Source: an uncultured Phocaeicola sp. (GTDB lineage: Bacteria > Bacteroidota > Bacteroidia > Bacteroidales > Bacteroidaceae). Taken from it: a stretch of DNA of 39,645 nt. The stretch spans positions 1 through 39,645 of the forward strand of contig CANQSM010000023.1 of NCBI GenBank assembly GCA_947626525.1, read 5' to 3'. Positions 25,009 through 33,773 of this stretch are shown here, piece after piece. The first letter of the stretch is position 1, and each line of letters starts with the position of its first letter. The notes beneath the pieces were generated by a model. It did not search any database. It had not been told where the DNA came from and saw nothing but the letters and a program-made list of their open reading frames with translations. Made by a program: the position numbers and the translations under genes.

Positions 25009-26451
25009 TTAATATTTAGTAGGAATACTTTTCTGATCCTTCGTGATGTAATTCTTAGACGCATCCACTGCAATCAGTACTCGGTCGTTACCGGATCCAA
25101 AGGCTCCATCGTAATGGAACGGCAGAACTTTGCTGTCGAATTCTCCAGCATATTCCAGTGCTCCGTCGGTGACATTGTACCACCATACATTCTTCTTGGC
25201 TCCGCTGATTTTACTCAAGTCAAGTTTCATAGGACGATTGGTGTAGTTGTAAACCAACAAATAGTCGTTCCCTCTTGTGGCGATTACTCGGTCGTATCGG
25301 ATACCGTTTTCATCAGCAATGATACTTTGGTCGGGGATGCGTTCAAAGAATGGGAAAGTAAGCATCAGATTCTTTAAATATTGCATTTGATTGAAACCTG
25401 GGTCTTTCATTGCTTCAATCCATGTCTTGACAGCTCCGTAACCGCCATCGTTGGCTTCTTTTTTCATTTGCATGATAGAGTTGTGTCCGTAAGTGTGTCC
25501 GAATGCTCCGGCAAATACTGACCAGTAAGCATAGCGGCGCACATCGGGAGCTTTCCACCACGGTTCGCTGGGGTCGTGAAGCCCTTGTGGAATTTCCTCA
25601 TAACTTGGCTCTGCATCCAAGATGGGTTTCATCGGTTTCATGGCGAGACCGGCTTCCACATAACGCCAGTTATCTTCCGCTACAGCAGCTTCGGCAGTGT
25701 TGTCTCCATCGCCGCGAGTTTGGTCGTAACGGCGGTGACCGCTTTGGAACATATTGAAATCAAGCCATTCCGCATTATGAAACCAGTAAATGGAAGAGGT
25801 TCTTCCGAATGGGTGGTAAGTCATCAAGTGGTTTTTGTCGATGGATTTGATGGTGCGTGCCATGGTATTCCATTGGTCAGGGTTGATGTCTCCTTTTACG
25901 TCTCCACCCATAATCCAGATAATGTTGGGAGAGTCTTTGTAGCGTTCGGCCAGGAACTTTCCGTAAGCTTCAGCTTCTTTTACACTCATCAGTCCGGATT
26001 TTACCAAGTTACCCCATATACATACCATACCGATGTAGATGCCATTCTGTTCGGCTTTCTTAACGATATAGTCCATGTGATCCCAATACCCGTAGACACC
26101 TTTTTTATTGATATCCTTGAAGTTGAATCCATCGGGGTGGGAATATTGTCCGTAGAAGTTGATAGCCGGAACTCCGTTGACGGTTTGAACCTGCACTACA
26201 TTATATCCAGCTTTGCGACAGTTGTTCAAGTAGTAGCTGGCTTCATCGCGGTTTAGTTTCTCAGGAAGTAACCATCCGGTTTCGCCCATCCAGAAGAACG
26301 GGGTACCGTTTTCATGTTGTAAATAGCGTCCGTTCTCGGAAACTTTCAAATTACCGTTTTCCCAAGGTTGGTAGATTTGAGGCTTCGGATCGGCTACTAA
26401 GTTTCCTGCGAGAAACAGGAAAAACATAGAAAATAGTGCAAATTTTTTCAT
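25009..26451 (-). CDS. GH140-like (DUF4038) apiosidase-type glycoside hydrolase
   Basis: 480 residues with a signal peptide (LFSMFFLFLAGNLVADP). Residues about 30-370 form a TIM barrel of the DUF4038/GH140 type, opening with NGRYLQHENGTPFFWMGETG. Likely catalytic residues are Asp184 in IIWIMGGDVKGD and Glu281 in PILDAEPSYEEIP. A C-terminal beta domain follows (about 385-475; ATRGNDYLLVYNYTNRPM), as in DUF4038 proteins. The characterised GH140 enzyme in Bacteroides thetaiotaomicron cleaves apiose from rhamnogalacturonan II, which fits the neighbouring genes. Exact specificity is not proven. It lies 32 bases after the GH95 gene. Confidence 0.85.
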   Translation of the reverse strand: MKKFALFSMFFLFLAGNLVADPKPQIYQPWENGNLKVSENGRYLQHENGTPFFWMGETGWLLPEKLNRDEASYYLNNCRKAGYNVVQVQTVNGVPAINFYGQYSHPDGFNFKDINKKGVYGYWDHMDYIVKKAEQNGIYIGMVCIWGNLVKSGLMSVKEAEAYGKFLAERYKDSPNIIWIMGGDVKGDINPDQWNTMARTIKSIDKNHLMTYHPFGRTSSIYWFHNAEWLDFNMFQSGHRRYDQTRGDGDNTAEAAVAEDNWRYVEAGLAMKPMKPILDAEPSYEEIPQGLHDPSEPWWKAPDVRRYAYWSVFAGAFGHTYGHNSIMQMKKEANDGGYGAVKTWIEAMKDPGFNQMQYLKNLMLTFPFFERIPDQSIIADENGIRYDRVIATRGNDYLLVYNYTNRPMKLDLSKISGAKKNVWWYNVTDGALEYAGEFDSKVLPFHYDGAFGSGNDRVLIAVDASKNYITKDQKSIPTKY

Positions 26452-26483
26452 ATCTGTAAGATGTTTTAATTTTAAGTTTCTGT

Positions 26484-28985
26484 TTATTTTCCGATGATTG
26501 TGTAGGTTTGTCCGGCTTGGGTCGGCAAATCGTACAAATATGTCTTTTTCAATTCCACTTTGTTGAGTTTGGCTTCTTTGTTGATAAGCGGTTTGGCTAC
26601 TTGCGGTACTTCATAAAGCGGATTCGGGTTCGTTCCTTTTGCTGACTTCAATCCTTTTCCCGATAAACGGTTCAGGGAGCGCAACCGGCAATTTCCGCCT
26701 TTGTGTGAAGTGATCGCTAACTTAGATACTTTTCCGTTTTTCCAACTCATATCTATTTCAAATCCTCCGCGTGCCATCAGACCTTTTATTTCTCCTTCTT
26801 TCCAGATAGTCGGCAGGGCTGGGAGCAGATAGATAAATCCGTCGTAGCTTTGCATCAACATTTCAGCAATGCCGGCAGTACAACCGAAGTTGCCGTCGAT
26901 TTGGAAAGGTGGGTGTGCATCGAACAGGTTTGGATAAGTTCCTCCTTTTTTCTTCTCGTTGCGTACCAGTGAAAGTTGGTCAGTTATGAGTTTATAGGCG
27001 TGGTCTCCATCGAGGAGGCGTGCCCAAAGGCACACTTTCCATCCCATACTCCAGCCTGTTGAAGGATCGCCCCGGTGAATCAGGGAGGTGCGTGCGGCAT
27101 CGAACAGTTCCGGTGTACGGTACGGAGAGATCTGATTGCTTGGAAACAGACCATAAAGATGTGACACGTGGCGGTGTATATCCTTGGGGTTGTCCCAGTC
27201 GTACATCCATTCTTGTAACTGCCCCCAGCGCCCGATTTGCATCGGTGCCATTTCTTTTAGACGATCTTTCAAGTGTCCGGCATATTTCTGGTCGGTATTC
27301 AGTATTTGGGAAGCTGTGATAATCTGATTCCATAAATCAAAAATCAACTGGTTGTCCATCGTACAACCGGCAGCCGTACTGGCTTTATTGTTACTTCCCG
27401 CATGAGTGTTTTCAGGAGAGTTGCTCGGGCAGGCTACCAGCCAGCCATGTTCCGGATCTTTCACCATTGTTTCGTCAAAGAATAGTCCGGCGCCTCTCAT
27501 AATCGGATAAATTTCCCGTAGGAATTCCTTGTCACCGGTATAAAGATAATGTTCCCACAGATGGCGGCACAACCAGGCACCTCCCGAAGCCCACATGCCC
27601 GATGGAGCATTGTCGATAGCTCCGGTAACACGCCATATATCGGTATTGTGGTGTAATACCCATCCATTGGAGCCATACATTACCTTGGCACTTTCCTTTC
27701 CTGTTTCGCTTACTTCTTTGATGAGGCGGAACAGTGGTTCATTTAAGACACTCAGATTTGTTACTTCCGAAGGCCAGTAGTTCATTTCAAGATTGATGTT
27801 GCAGGTGTACTTGCAGTCCCACGATGGAAAGAGCTTGTCATTCCAGATACCTTGCAAGTTGGCAGCCTGTCCGCTCGGTTGAGAGCAGGAAATGAGCAAA
27901 TAGCGTCCGAACTTGAAATAAATTGCTACCAAAAAAGCATCGTTGGTTTCCTTGAAACGCTCTATCCGTTTGTCTGTGGTAATATCCGGATATGGGTCTT
28001 TTCCCAAATAGAGAGAGGCTGTATTGATTTGTTTCTGATAAAAATCCGTATGTGATTTTTTGGCTTCAACATAAGGATGGAGAAGTGCCTTCTCCAGATA
28101 TCCTTTCGCCCGTGCGATAAAATCACCGGTTATATCCTGATAATTATTGAAGTTTGTTCCAATAGAAGTGTACACAATGGCTTCATCGGCTCCTTCTACT
28201 GACAACACTCCATCTCGGCACGTTGTTGTGCCACCTTGTGTTTTGGCCGTCACACGTCCCTGAAATTCCACTTTACCTTTCAGACCTTCGTGAAGAGATG
28301 AAATGCCGGAGAGGGTAATGTCACTCCCTTCGGAGGTAATGACTACATCTTGGTGAGGAGAGGTCAGCGTTACATTAAAAGTAATCTTTCCCGGTTGGTC
28401 GGCTGTGATGCGTGTAATTATCACTTGGTCGGTAAAAGAGGTGAACGTTTCACGTTGATAGGTGACACCGTCTACTTGGTAACGTACGATGGCCCGGGCT
28501 GAATCGAGGTTCAGTTCTCTGTAATAATGCTCATAACGAGCATGTCCGGGGAAATTCAGGCGCAGTTCCCCAAAAGTTTGATAAGGCATTCCCGAATTCG
28601 TACTGGCTTTTACATGCTTCGTCGCCATTGTTTGGGCTTCGAGGTATTTGCCGGCAAATACCAGTTCCCGTATTTTCGGAATCCATTCCAAGGCTTCCGG
28701 GTTCGGATTGTTGTTGGGACGTCCGGCCCAGATTGTTTCTTCATTTAATTGAATCTGTTCGGCAGCCGGATTACCATAGAGCATGGCACCTAAACGGCCG
28801 TTGCCCAAAGGCAAGGCTTCCGTCCATACATGGGCGGGCTGGTCGTACCATAACTTATATTCTTGTGCTTTGGTTTGCAAAGGAAACAGAATTAAAGCCA
28901 TGCAACCTGTTAGAAATAGTTTTTTGATAATCATATGGAGTTGGGTATTAAAGTTTTCAGTTATTGGTTTTAGCTGGTCGTTCAT
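26484..28985 (-). CDS. GH95 alpha-L-fucosidase/alpha-L-galactosidase
   Basis: 833 residues as drawn, but the signal peptide (MIIKKLFLTGCMALILFPLQ) begins at Met18, ATG 28932-28934, which is the more likely start. The N-terminal beta domain starts LWYDQPAHVWTEALPLGNGR, typical of GH95. The (alpha/alpha)6 barrel has CNINLEMNYWPSEV (Asn396, Asn398), LQEWMYDWD (Glu592) and PPFQIDGNFG (Asp697). These match the paired asparagines, acid and base of characterised GH95 fucosidases. L-fucose and L-galactose differ little, and GH95 enzymes handle both. In an RG-II setting the L-galactose of side chain A is plausible. The esterase gene upstream stops 2 bases before Met1. Confidence 0.92.
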   Translation of the reverse strand: MNDQLKPITENFNTQLHMIIKKLFLTGCMALILFPLQTKAQEYKLWYDQPAHVWTEALPLGNGRLGAMLYGNPAAEQIQLNEETIWAGRPNNNPNPEALEWIPKIRELVFAGKYLEAQTMATKHVKASTNSGMPYQTFGELRLNFPGHARYEHYYRELNLDSARAIVRYQVDGVTYQRETFTSFTDQVIITRITADQPGKITFNVTLTSPHQDVVITSEGSDITLSGISSLHEGLKGKVEFQGRVTAKTQGGTTTCRDGVLSVEGADEAIVYTSIGTNFNNYQDITGDFIARAKGYLEKALLHPYVEAKKSHTDFYQKQINTASLYLGKDPYPDITTDKRIERFKETNDAFLVAIYFKFGRYLLISCSQPSGQAANLQGIWNDKLFPSWDCKYTCNINLEMNYWPSEVTNLSVLNEPLFRLIKEVSETGKESAKVMYGSNGWVLHHNTDIWRVTGAIDNAPSGMWASGGAWLCRHLWEHYLYTGDKEFLREIYPIMRGAGLFFDETMVKDPEHGWLVACPSNSPENTHAGSNNKASTAAGCTMDNQLIFDLWNQIITASQILNTDQKYAGHLKDRLKEMAPMQIGRWGQLQEWMYDWDNPKDIHRHVSHLYGLFPSNQISPYRTPELFDAARTSLIHRGDPSTGWSMGWKVCLWARLLDGDHAYKLITDQLSLVRNEKKKGGTYPNLFDAHPPFQIDGNFGCTAGIAEMLMQSYDGFIYLLPALPTIWKEGEIKGLMARGGFEIDMSWKNGKVSKLAITSHKGGNCRLRSLNRLSGKGLKSAKGTNPNPLYEVPQVAKPLINKEAKLNKVELKKTYLYDLPTQAGQTYTIIGK

Positions 28986-28987
28986 AT

Positions 28988-30943
28988 CTATTTTTGTTTT
29001 GGCTTTTCAGCTTTACGTTTGTCCGTATAGGCCTTGAATAATTGTTTCCAGTTGCGACCGTTATTATTCAGGTATTGTTCACACTTAGTTTTGTATATTT
29101 CGAAAACCTGTGAGATTGCTTTCATACTTTTACATTCCAAAGCTTCTTCGCGTGCTTGTTTCAGGTATCCCTCCAATATTTTGGCCTCCGCGTCGGTCAA
29201 ATCGGGTACAATGGCGTAATATCCTTTCATGGTGAAAGCCACTTTTCCTACGGTATAAGCGTCGTATACGGCTTCTACCTGTTCGGGAGTCAATACACGA
29301 TTCAAGTCTTTCAGCAAACGTTGATGTACAGAAGCCGGAATACTCTTGTCCGCCATCATTTCCCGTTCTACTTTGTTTAGTGTTTTTCCAGTAACTTTGT
29401 CTTTTTCTGGAATGATAATATACGGATGCGTGTTGTGCCAGTCACGTACGGCGCGACGGTGGTTGTATACAGCTGTTGTGGCGATGTTGGCTACTTTTTC
29501 ATCGGTCAGATTCAGGGTGGCGATGATTTCCTGTGCTTTTTTCAATACCGATTCATCTGCAGCAGCGTTACGAATCATTGCTTTTCCGAAATATTGTTCA
29601 AGCTTGTTGACAGAGCGGATAGCGTTCTCGGGCATTTTCTCACCTTTTTTGCCAAAGCTGTACAGGTTTTCGTAAGGCTCTATGGTTACTTTTTCTTCAT
29701 CCAATTTACTTTTGTCAAGATGAAATTCCTTAATAAAGAAATCGTAAACGGCATTACGTTTGTTCGGGCCGAAATCGTGTCCTTCTTTGGGTAAATGTAC
29801 GTTTGTTACTTTATCCTGAGCGTTGTAGAAACCATAAACGTTTTGCAAATATGGGTATTCAAGGGTCGGAACACTAGCGGTCCAGTCTTTCCCATCCGAG
29901 ATAACGCATAGGGGTTTGGGAGCGAACAGAGCTGCCAGTTCTGCATTGCACGTGCCGCCTCCAGCCAGTGTAATGGGCATTCCGCTTTCGCAGGGACATC
30001 CTCCGTCAAAATGAGAGGCCAGACTTACTGTAGGGCAGGCAGCTGTGTAACGGTCATCAAGAACGGTGAGCAATACGGTTTGTGTACCCCCTCCGGAACC
30101 CCCATTTACACCGATACGGCTGGTATCTACGTCTTTACGTTTGATCATGTAGTCAAGAATGGAGATACCGTTCATCGCTTGGATGATTTGGGCAAAGCTG
30201 GTGTTGTGGCTGATGGAACTTACTTGAAGTGCTGATTCTCCCCAGCCAAACAGATCGTAATCCACGCAGATAGCTCCCATGCGTGCCAAAGTAGCCATGC
30301 GCTGTTGTTGATCTTTACGGTAGCGTCCGTCACCGAAGTGTCCGTTCGGACAGATAATCAGTGCATGTTGCCCTTTTGACTTCGGTATATAGATGGAACC
30401 GCATACGTAGAGTCCGGGTAGTGTTTCCATGGCAAAATTTTGTATGGTGTATCCATCGTATTTGCGTATTTTGGAAAGAATAGGTTCAGAGTTGACACGT
30501 TGTGCCAAAATCGGGTCGATATGCAGGCGTTCGCGTACTTCTTTTTTGAGTACGGCTTTGCGTTGTTCGAAAGAACTTTGGTCATGATAAAGGCTCTTCA
30601 AATAGGTTATCAGTTTCTCACCATCGGCTTCCGTACGGCGAGGATATTCGTAATTTTTTAGTTTGTACAGTTTATCGTTCTGTTTCACAAACTTAAAATC
30701 GAACGGAGCCAACACGTTTGTGAGCGATTCTTCCACGGAATAGGGGCGTATGCGAAAGTCAGCATACGGCAACACTTTTCCTACGGTGTCAATGTCATAT
30801 TTCAGTTTTACCTGAAACCGGTCGGCAATTTCATTTAATACTTCGCCCAGCGGGCGTGAAAATTGATTTTCATACGTGTTCTGTGCTTGTGTGGCAGCAG
30901 CAGCTGTCATGAACAAGAGTGTAAAAGTAAGTTTTTTCATCAT
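28988..30943 (-). CDS. STN domain-alpha/beta-hydrolase (esterase)-DUF3826 fusion
   Basis: 651 residues with a signal peptide (LTFTLLFMTAAAATQAQ). Residues about 22-97 resemble an STN (secretin/TonB N-terminal) domain: FSRPLGEVLNEIADRFQVKL, a YSVEESLTNVL repeat and KLYKLKNY. Residues about 130-410 are an alpha/beta-hydrolase of the acetylxylan-esterase/dienelactone type, with nucleophile Ser283 in GVNGGSGGGTQ, a probable acid Asp350 in VISDGKDW and His389 in KEGHDFG. Residues about 477-640 match DUF3826 (LTDEKVANIATTAVYNHRRA; LTPEQVEAVYDAYTVGKVAF). The hydrolase probably removes an acetyl or methyl ester from pectin; the ester is not known. STN on an enzyme is unusual. It lies between the GH78 gene (22 bases) and GH95. 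Confidence 0.82.
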   Translation of the reverse strand: MMKKLTFTLLFMTAAAATQAQNTYENQFSRPLGEVLNEIADRFQVKLKYDIDTVGKVLPYADFRIRPYSVEESLTNVLAPFDFKFVKQNDKLYKLKNYEYPRRTEADGEKLITYLKSLYHDQSSFEQRKAVLKKEVRERLHIDPILAQRVNSEPILSKIRKYDGYTIQNFAMETLPGLYVCGSIYIPKSKGQHALIICPNGHFGDGRYRKDQQQRMATLARMGAICVDYDLFGWGESALQVSSISHNTSFAQIIQAMNGISILDYMIKRKDVDTSRIGVNGGSGGGTQTVLLTVLDDRYTAACPTVSLASHFDGGCPCESGMPITLAGGGTCNAELAALFAPKPLCVISDGKDWTASVPTLEYPYLQNVYGFYNAQDKVTNVHLPKEGHDFGPNKRNAVYDFFIKEFHLDKSKLDEEKVTIEPYENLYSFGKKGEKMPENAIRSVNKLEQYFGKAMIRNAAADESVLKKAQEIIATLNLTDEKVANIATTAVYNHRRAVRDWHNTHPYIIIPEKDKVTGKTLNKVEREMMADKSIPASVHQRLLKDLNRVLTPEQVEAVYDAYTVGKVAFTMKGYYAIVPDLTDAEAKILEGYLKQAREEALECKSMKAISQVFEIYKTKCEQYLNNNGRNWKQLFKAYTDKRKAEKPKQK

Positions 30944-30965
30944 ATGTTAAGAGTTAACTGATCAT

Positions 30966-33737
30966 TTAAAAATTCTTGTTAAAGGTATAACTACCACTTT
31001 GTATTCGATGAGGCTCTTTGTCCCCCGGCAGATACACATTTGCCGTACAGTTTGTCGGTATGGTTACCTTTAAGGTGAACAAGCCGTTTTTGCGTGTCCA
31101 TGCCACAGCTATTTTACCGTATAGCGTTTCGTAAGAAGCCGTCAGGTTTTTCAGGTCACCTACCGTTTGTGGGCGGATTGTCAGGTGTTGATAACCTTTT
31201 TCCTGTTCGTTCGACTGGATACCGGCTAAGGAGTTGAAGAACCATTCGTCTATCTGTCCCATCATGAAGTGATTCCAAGAAGAGCCTTGTCGCGGGTCCC
31301 ATTGCTCAGTAAGCGTCGTGGCTCCGAATTTCAACTGGAAACCGTATCCTGGTGCTTCTTCATGATTGTGCATGGTGTACATCAGTTCGTTCAATCCGTT
31401 GCGTGCTAAAGTTTGGAACAGATAGCGGTTACCTACATCACCGGTAGTGAGCCGTGTTCCATGTTGCTTAATGTCTTTTACCAAATTATCGAGTACAGCC
31501 TGACGTTTACCTTCCGGTACCATGCCCAGAAACAGAGGTAGAGCATTGCTGCATTGGCTTCCCGTACTATATTGATTGGTTTCCGCATTGAAATATTTTT
31601 GATTGAAAGCCTCTTTTACTTCTTTTCCCAAGTGGGTGAAATAAGCTACATCGTATTGATTGCCTACCATTTTGGCCGCTTGACTAATGTAGCAAATGTC
31701 CATATAATAGTGAGCGGAAGCTACCAGTCCTACTGGAGTGTTCCGAGAGAATCCGGCTCTGAAATTTCCGTAATCGTACCAGTCACCTAACCCGAAATCA
31801 ATCAGATGGTCTTTGGCACGGCCTGACAGGTAATCTACGTACGAACGCATGTTTTGGTAGTATTGGTGAATCAGCGAATCATCTCCATACGTTTCGTAAT
31901 ACATGAACGGTACGATGATGAACGTGCTTCCCCATTCAGGTGATTCAGCAAATACGTCCATACCCGGCCCTTCGAAAATGACGTATTGGGGAGCCGTGGT
32001 CGGAATCATGCCGTCGGCACGTTGTGAATCGGCTATGTCCTGCATCATCTTTGGGTAATAAGAGGTGAGGTCGTAATTATAAAGCAGTCCCGGGCCATTC
32101 AGATGATCCTGTTCCAGCCATCCCAGCTTTTCGCGGTGCGGACAATCGGTAAACACTGCTTGCATATTGCTTCGTACTGCATTGTGGATCAGATTGTGTG
32201 CGCTGGTAAAAATGGCGTTTGAACATTCGAACGAGCTGACGTCTGCTGTCGAGTTGTGCACGAAACAGGATTGAATCTGTTGGATAACAGGTAATTTGTC
32301 AGGATTCTTCTGGCCTTTTAATACAGCTCCTTCCACTTGTATGTACCGGAATCCGTAATAGGAAAAACGTGGATGCCAGGTTTCATTTTTGTTTCCTTTC
32401 AGCGTATAGGTATAGTAATGTTGGCGTCCGGTTTGCTGTTGGTTGACTGCGTTGCAACTGTCCACGACAGATTCTGCCACCACCAGAGTGATTTGTTGTC
32501 CTCGTTTGCCCCGTACTGTAATTTCCGGAAATCCGGCCAAGTTCTGTCCCATATCCAATAAGATGGCCGATGGGTCAACCTTGCGTTTGGTCGCTTTAGT
32601 TGCTTTCTCCACCTCTTCTGGTATGAGTTTGTGCGAACTTTTTATACCGTAGCGTTTCATGATTTTTACCGGAGGAGCAAGTTGCGGGCGAAGTTTACCT
32701 TTAGGTTTTTCTTGGATAACTACCGGTTTCCAGTGACTGTCATCGAATCCTGCCTTATTCCATCCTTCCTGTTCCATTCGGGCGTCATAGTCTTCTCCTC
32801 CGTAGAGCGTATTGAATGTCACGGGACTCAGGTCGTATTTCCAGCTCCTGTCCGACACAATCTCTTTAGTAGTGCCGTCCGTATAGCGTATCAGCATTTT
32901 GAAGAATAGGGTTTCCGGGCCGAAGCCTATTTTCAGCTTGCTGTATCTTCCACCGCCTACTACGTTGTAGAATCCGTTACCCAGCAGAACACCGATAGCG
33001 TTTTCGCCGTTTTTCAGCTTTTGAGTGACATCGAATGTATTATAATACACTGTCTTGTCGTAATCGCTCCATAAAGGAGTGAATTCTCCGTCGCCTACTT
33101 TTTCTCCATTCAAAGATAGCTCATAATGTCCCAGTCCGCAGACATAGACTGTCGCATCGGCAATTTGTCTGCAGACGTTGAATTCTTTTCTTAAGCAGAT
33201 GCTTCTCCAAGCTAAGGAGTCCACCTTGTCCCATGCCGCTTTCACTTCCGGTTTTTTGAATACACCGATGTGATAGTTGCGTCCGGTGGGGAGCTGGGCA
33301 GATTTCTGTGTAATGGCTCCGATCCATGACGCATTCAGGAATATCGCATCGGGTGCCAGACGGAATTCAGCTTCTTCGCTCCATTCGGAAGGGCGGTCTT
33401 GTTCATCCCACACCTTTACACGCCAGAAATAGCGGGTGAGAGGTTCCAAGGGTTGGCCTTGATACGGAACATGCTGGCTTTGAGAAGAGACTTCCTTTCC
33501 GCTTTCCCAGCGTAAAGTCTTTATTCCTTTTTCGAGGGTATACACCTCAATTTCATAGGCCGATTGCATGCAACCGTTTTCGCCTTGTAGTTGCCAGCCG
33601 AAGCGGGGGTGTCTGGTTACCAGTGCCAAGGGGTTTTGTATCATTTCACAAGTGCTTTTCGTCACGTTGATGCCTTGTGCTGTAAAGATCACCGCCCATG
33701 AAAAGAGTCCTATGGAAAAGAACTTTCTGAGATTCAT
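30966..33737 (-). CDS. GH78 alpha-L-rhamnosidase
   Basis: 923 residues with a signal peptide (IGLFSWAVIFTAQGI). N-terminal Ig-like and rhamnosidase-N domains (about 25-340; YFWRVKVWDEQDRPSEWSEE, VCGLGHYELSLNGEKVGDGE) precede a further beta-sandwich (about 350-490). The (alpha/alpha)6 barrel (about 500-830) has the general acid region DCPHREKLGWLEQDH (Glu536) and probable base Glu811 in GATTLTEQWDP. A C-terminal beta domain follows. It is a secreted inverting alpha-L-rhamnosidase, distinct from the fusion at 20867. Two GH78 enzymes in one operon imply rhamnose in two linkages. The gaps to its neighbours are 36 and 22 bases. Confidence 0.94.
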   Translation of the reverse strand: MNLRKFFSIGLFSWAVIFTAQGINVTKSTCEMIQNPLALVTRHPRFGWQLQGENGCMQSAYEIEVYTLEKGIKTLRWESGKEVSSQSQHVPYQGQPLEPLTRYFWRVKVWDEQDRPSEWSEEAEFRLAPDAIFLNASWIGAITQKSAQLPTGRNYHIGVFKKPEVKAAWDKVDSLAWRSICLRKEFNVCRQIADATVYVCGLGHYELSLNGEKVGDGEFTPLWSDYDKTVYYNTFDVTQKLKNGENAIGVLLGNGFYNVVGGGRYSKLKIGFGPETLFFKMLIRYTDGTTKEIVSDRSWKYDLSPVTFNTLYGGEDYDARMEQEGWNKAGFDDSHWKPVVIQEKPKGKLRPQLAPPVKIMKRYGIKSSHKLIPEEVEKATKATKRKVDPSAILLDMGQNLAGFPEITVRGKRGQQITLVVAESVVDSCNAVNQQQTGRQHYYTYTLKGNKNETWHPRFSYYGFRYIQVEGAVLKGQKNPDKLPVIQQIQSCFVHNSTADVSSFECSNAIFTSAHNLIHNAVRSNMQAVFTDCPHREKLGWLEQDHLNGPGLLYNYDLTSYYPKMMQDIADSQRADGMIPTTAPQYVIFEGPGMDVFAESPEWGSTFIIVPFMYYETYGDDSLIHQYYQNMRSYVDYLSGRAKDHLIDFGLGDWYDYGNFRAGFSRNTPVGLVASAHYYMDICYISQAAKMVGNQYDVAYFTHLGKEVKEAFNQKYFNAETNQYSTGSQCSNALPLFLGMVPEGKRQAVLDNLVKDIKQHGTRLTTGDVGNRYLFQTLARNGLNELMYTMHNHEEAPGYGFQLKFGATTLTEQWDPRQGSSWNHFMMGQIDEWFFNSLAGIQSNEQEKGYQHLTIRPQTVGDLKNLTASYETLYGKIAVAWTRKNGLFTLKVTIPTNCTANVYLPGDKEPHRIQSGSYTFNKNF

Positions 33738-33773
33738 AATCGTTTAAACTAAGTTAAATGCTTTTTGTTGTCT

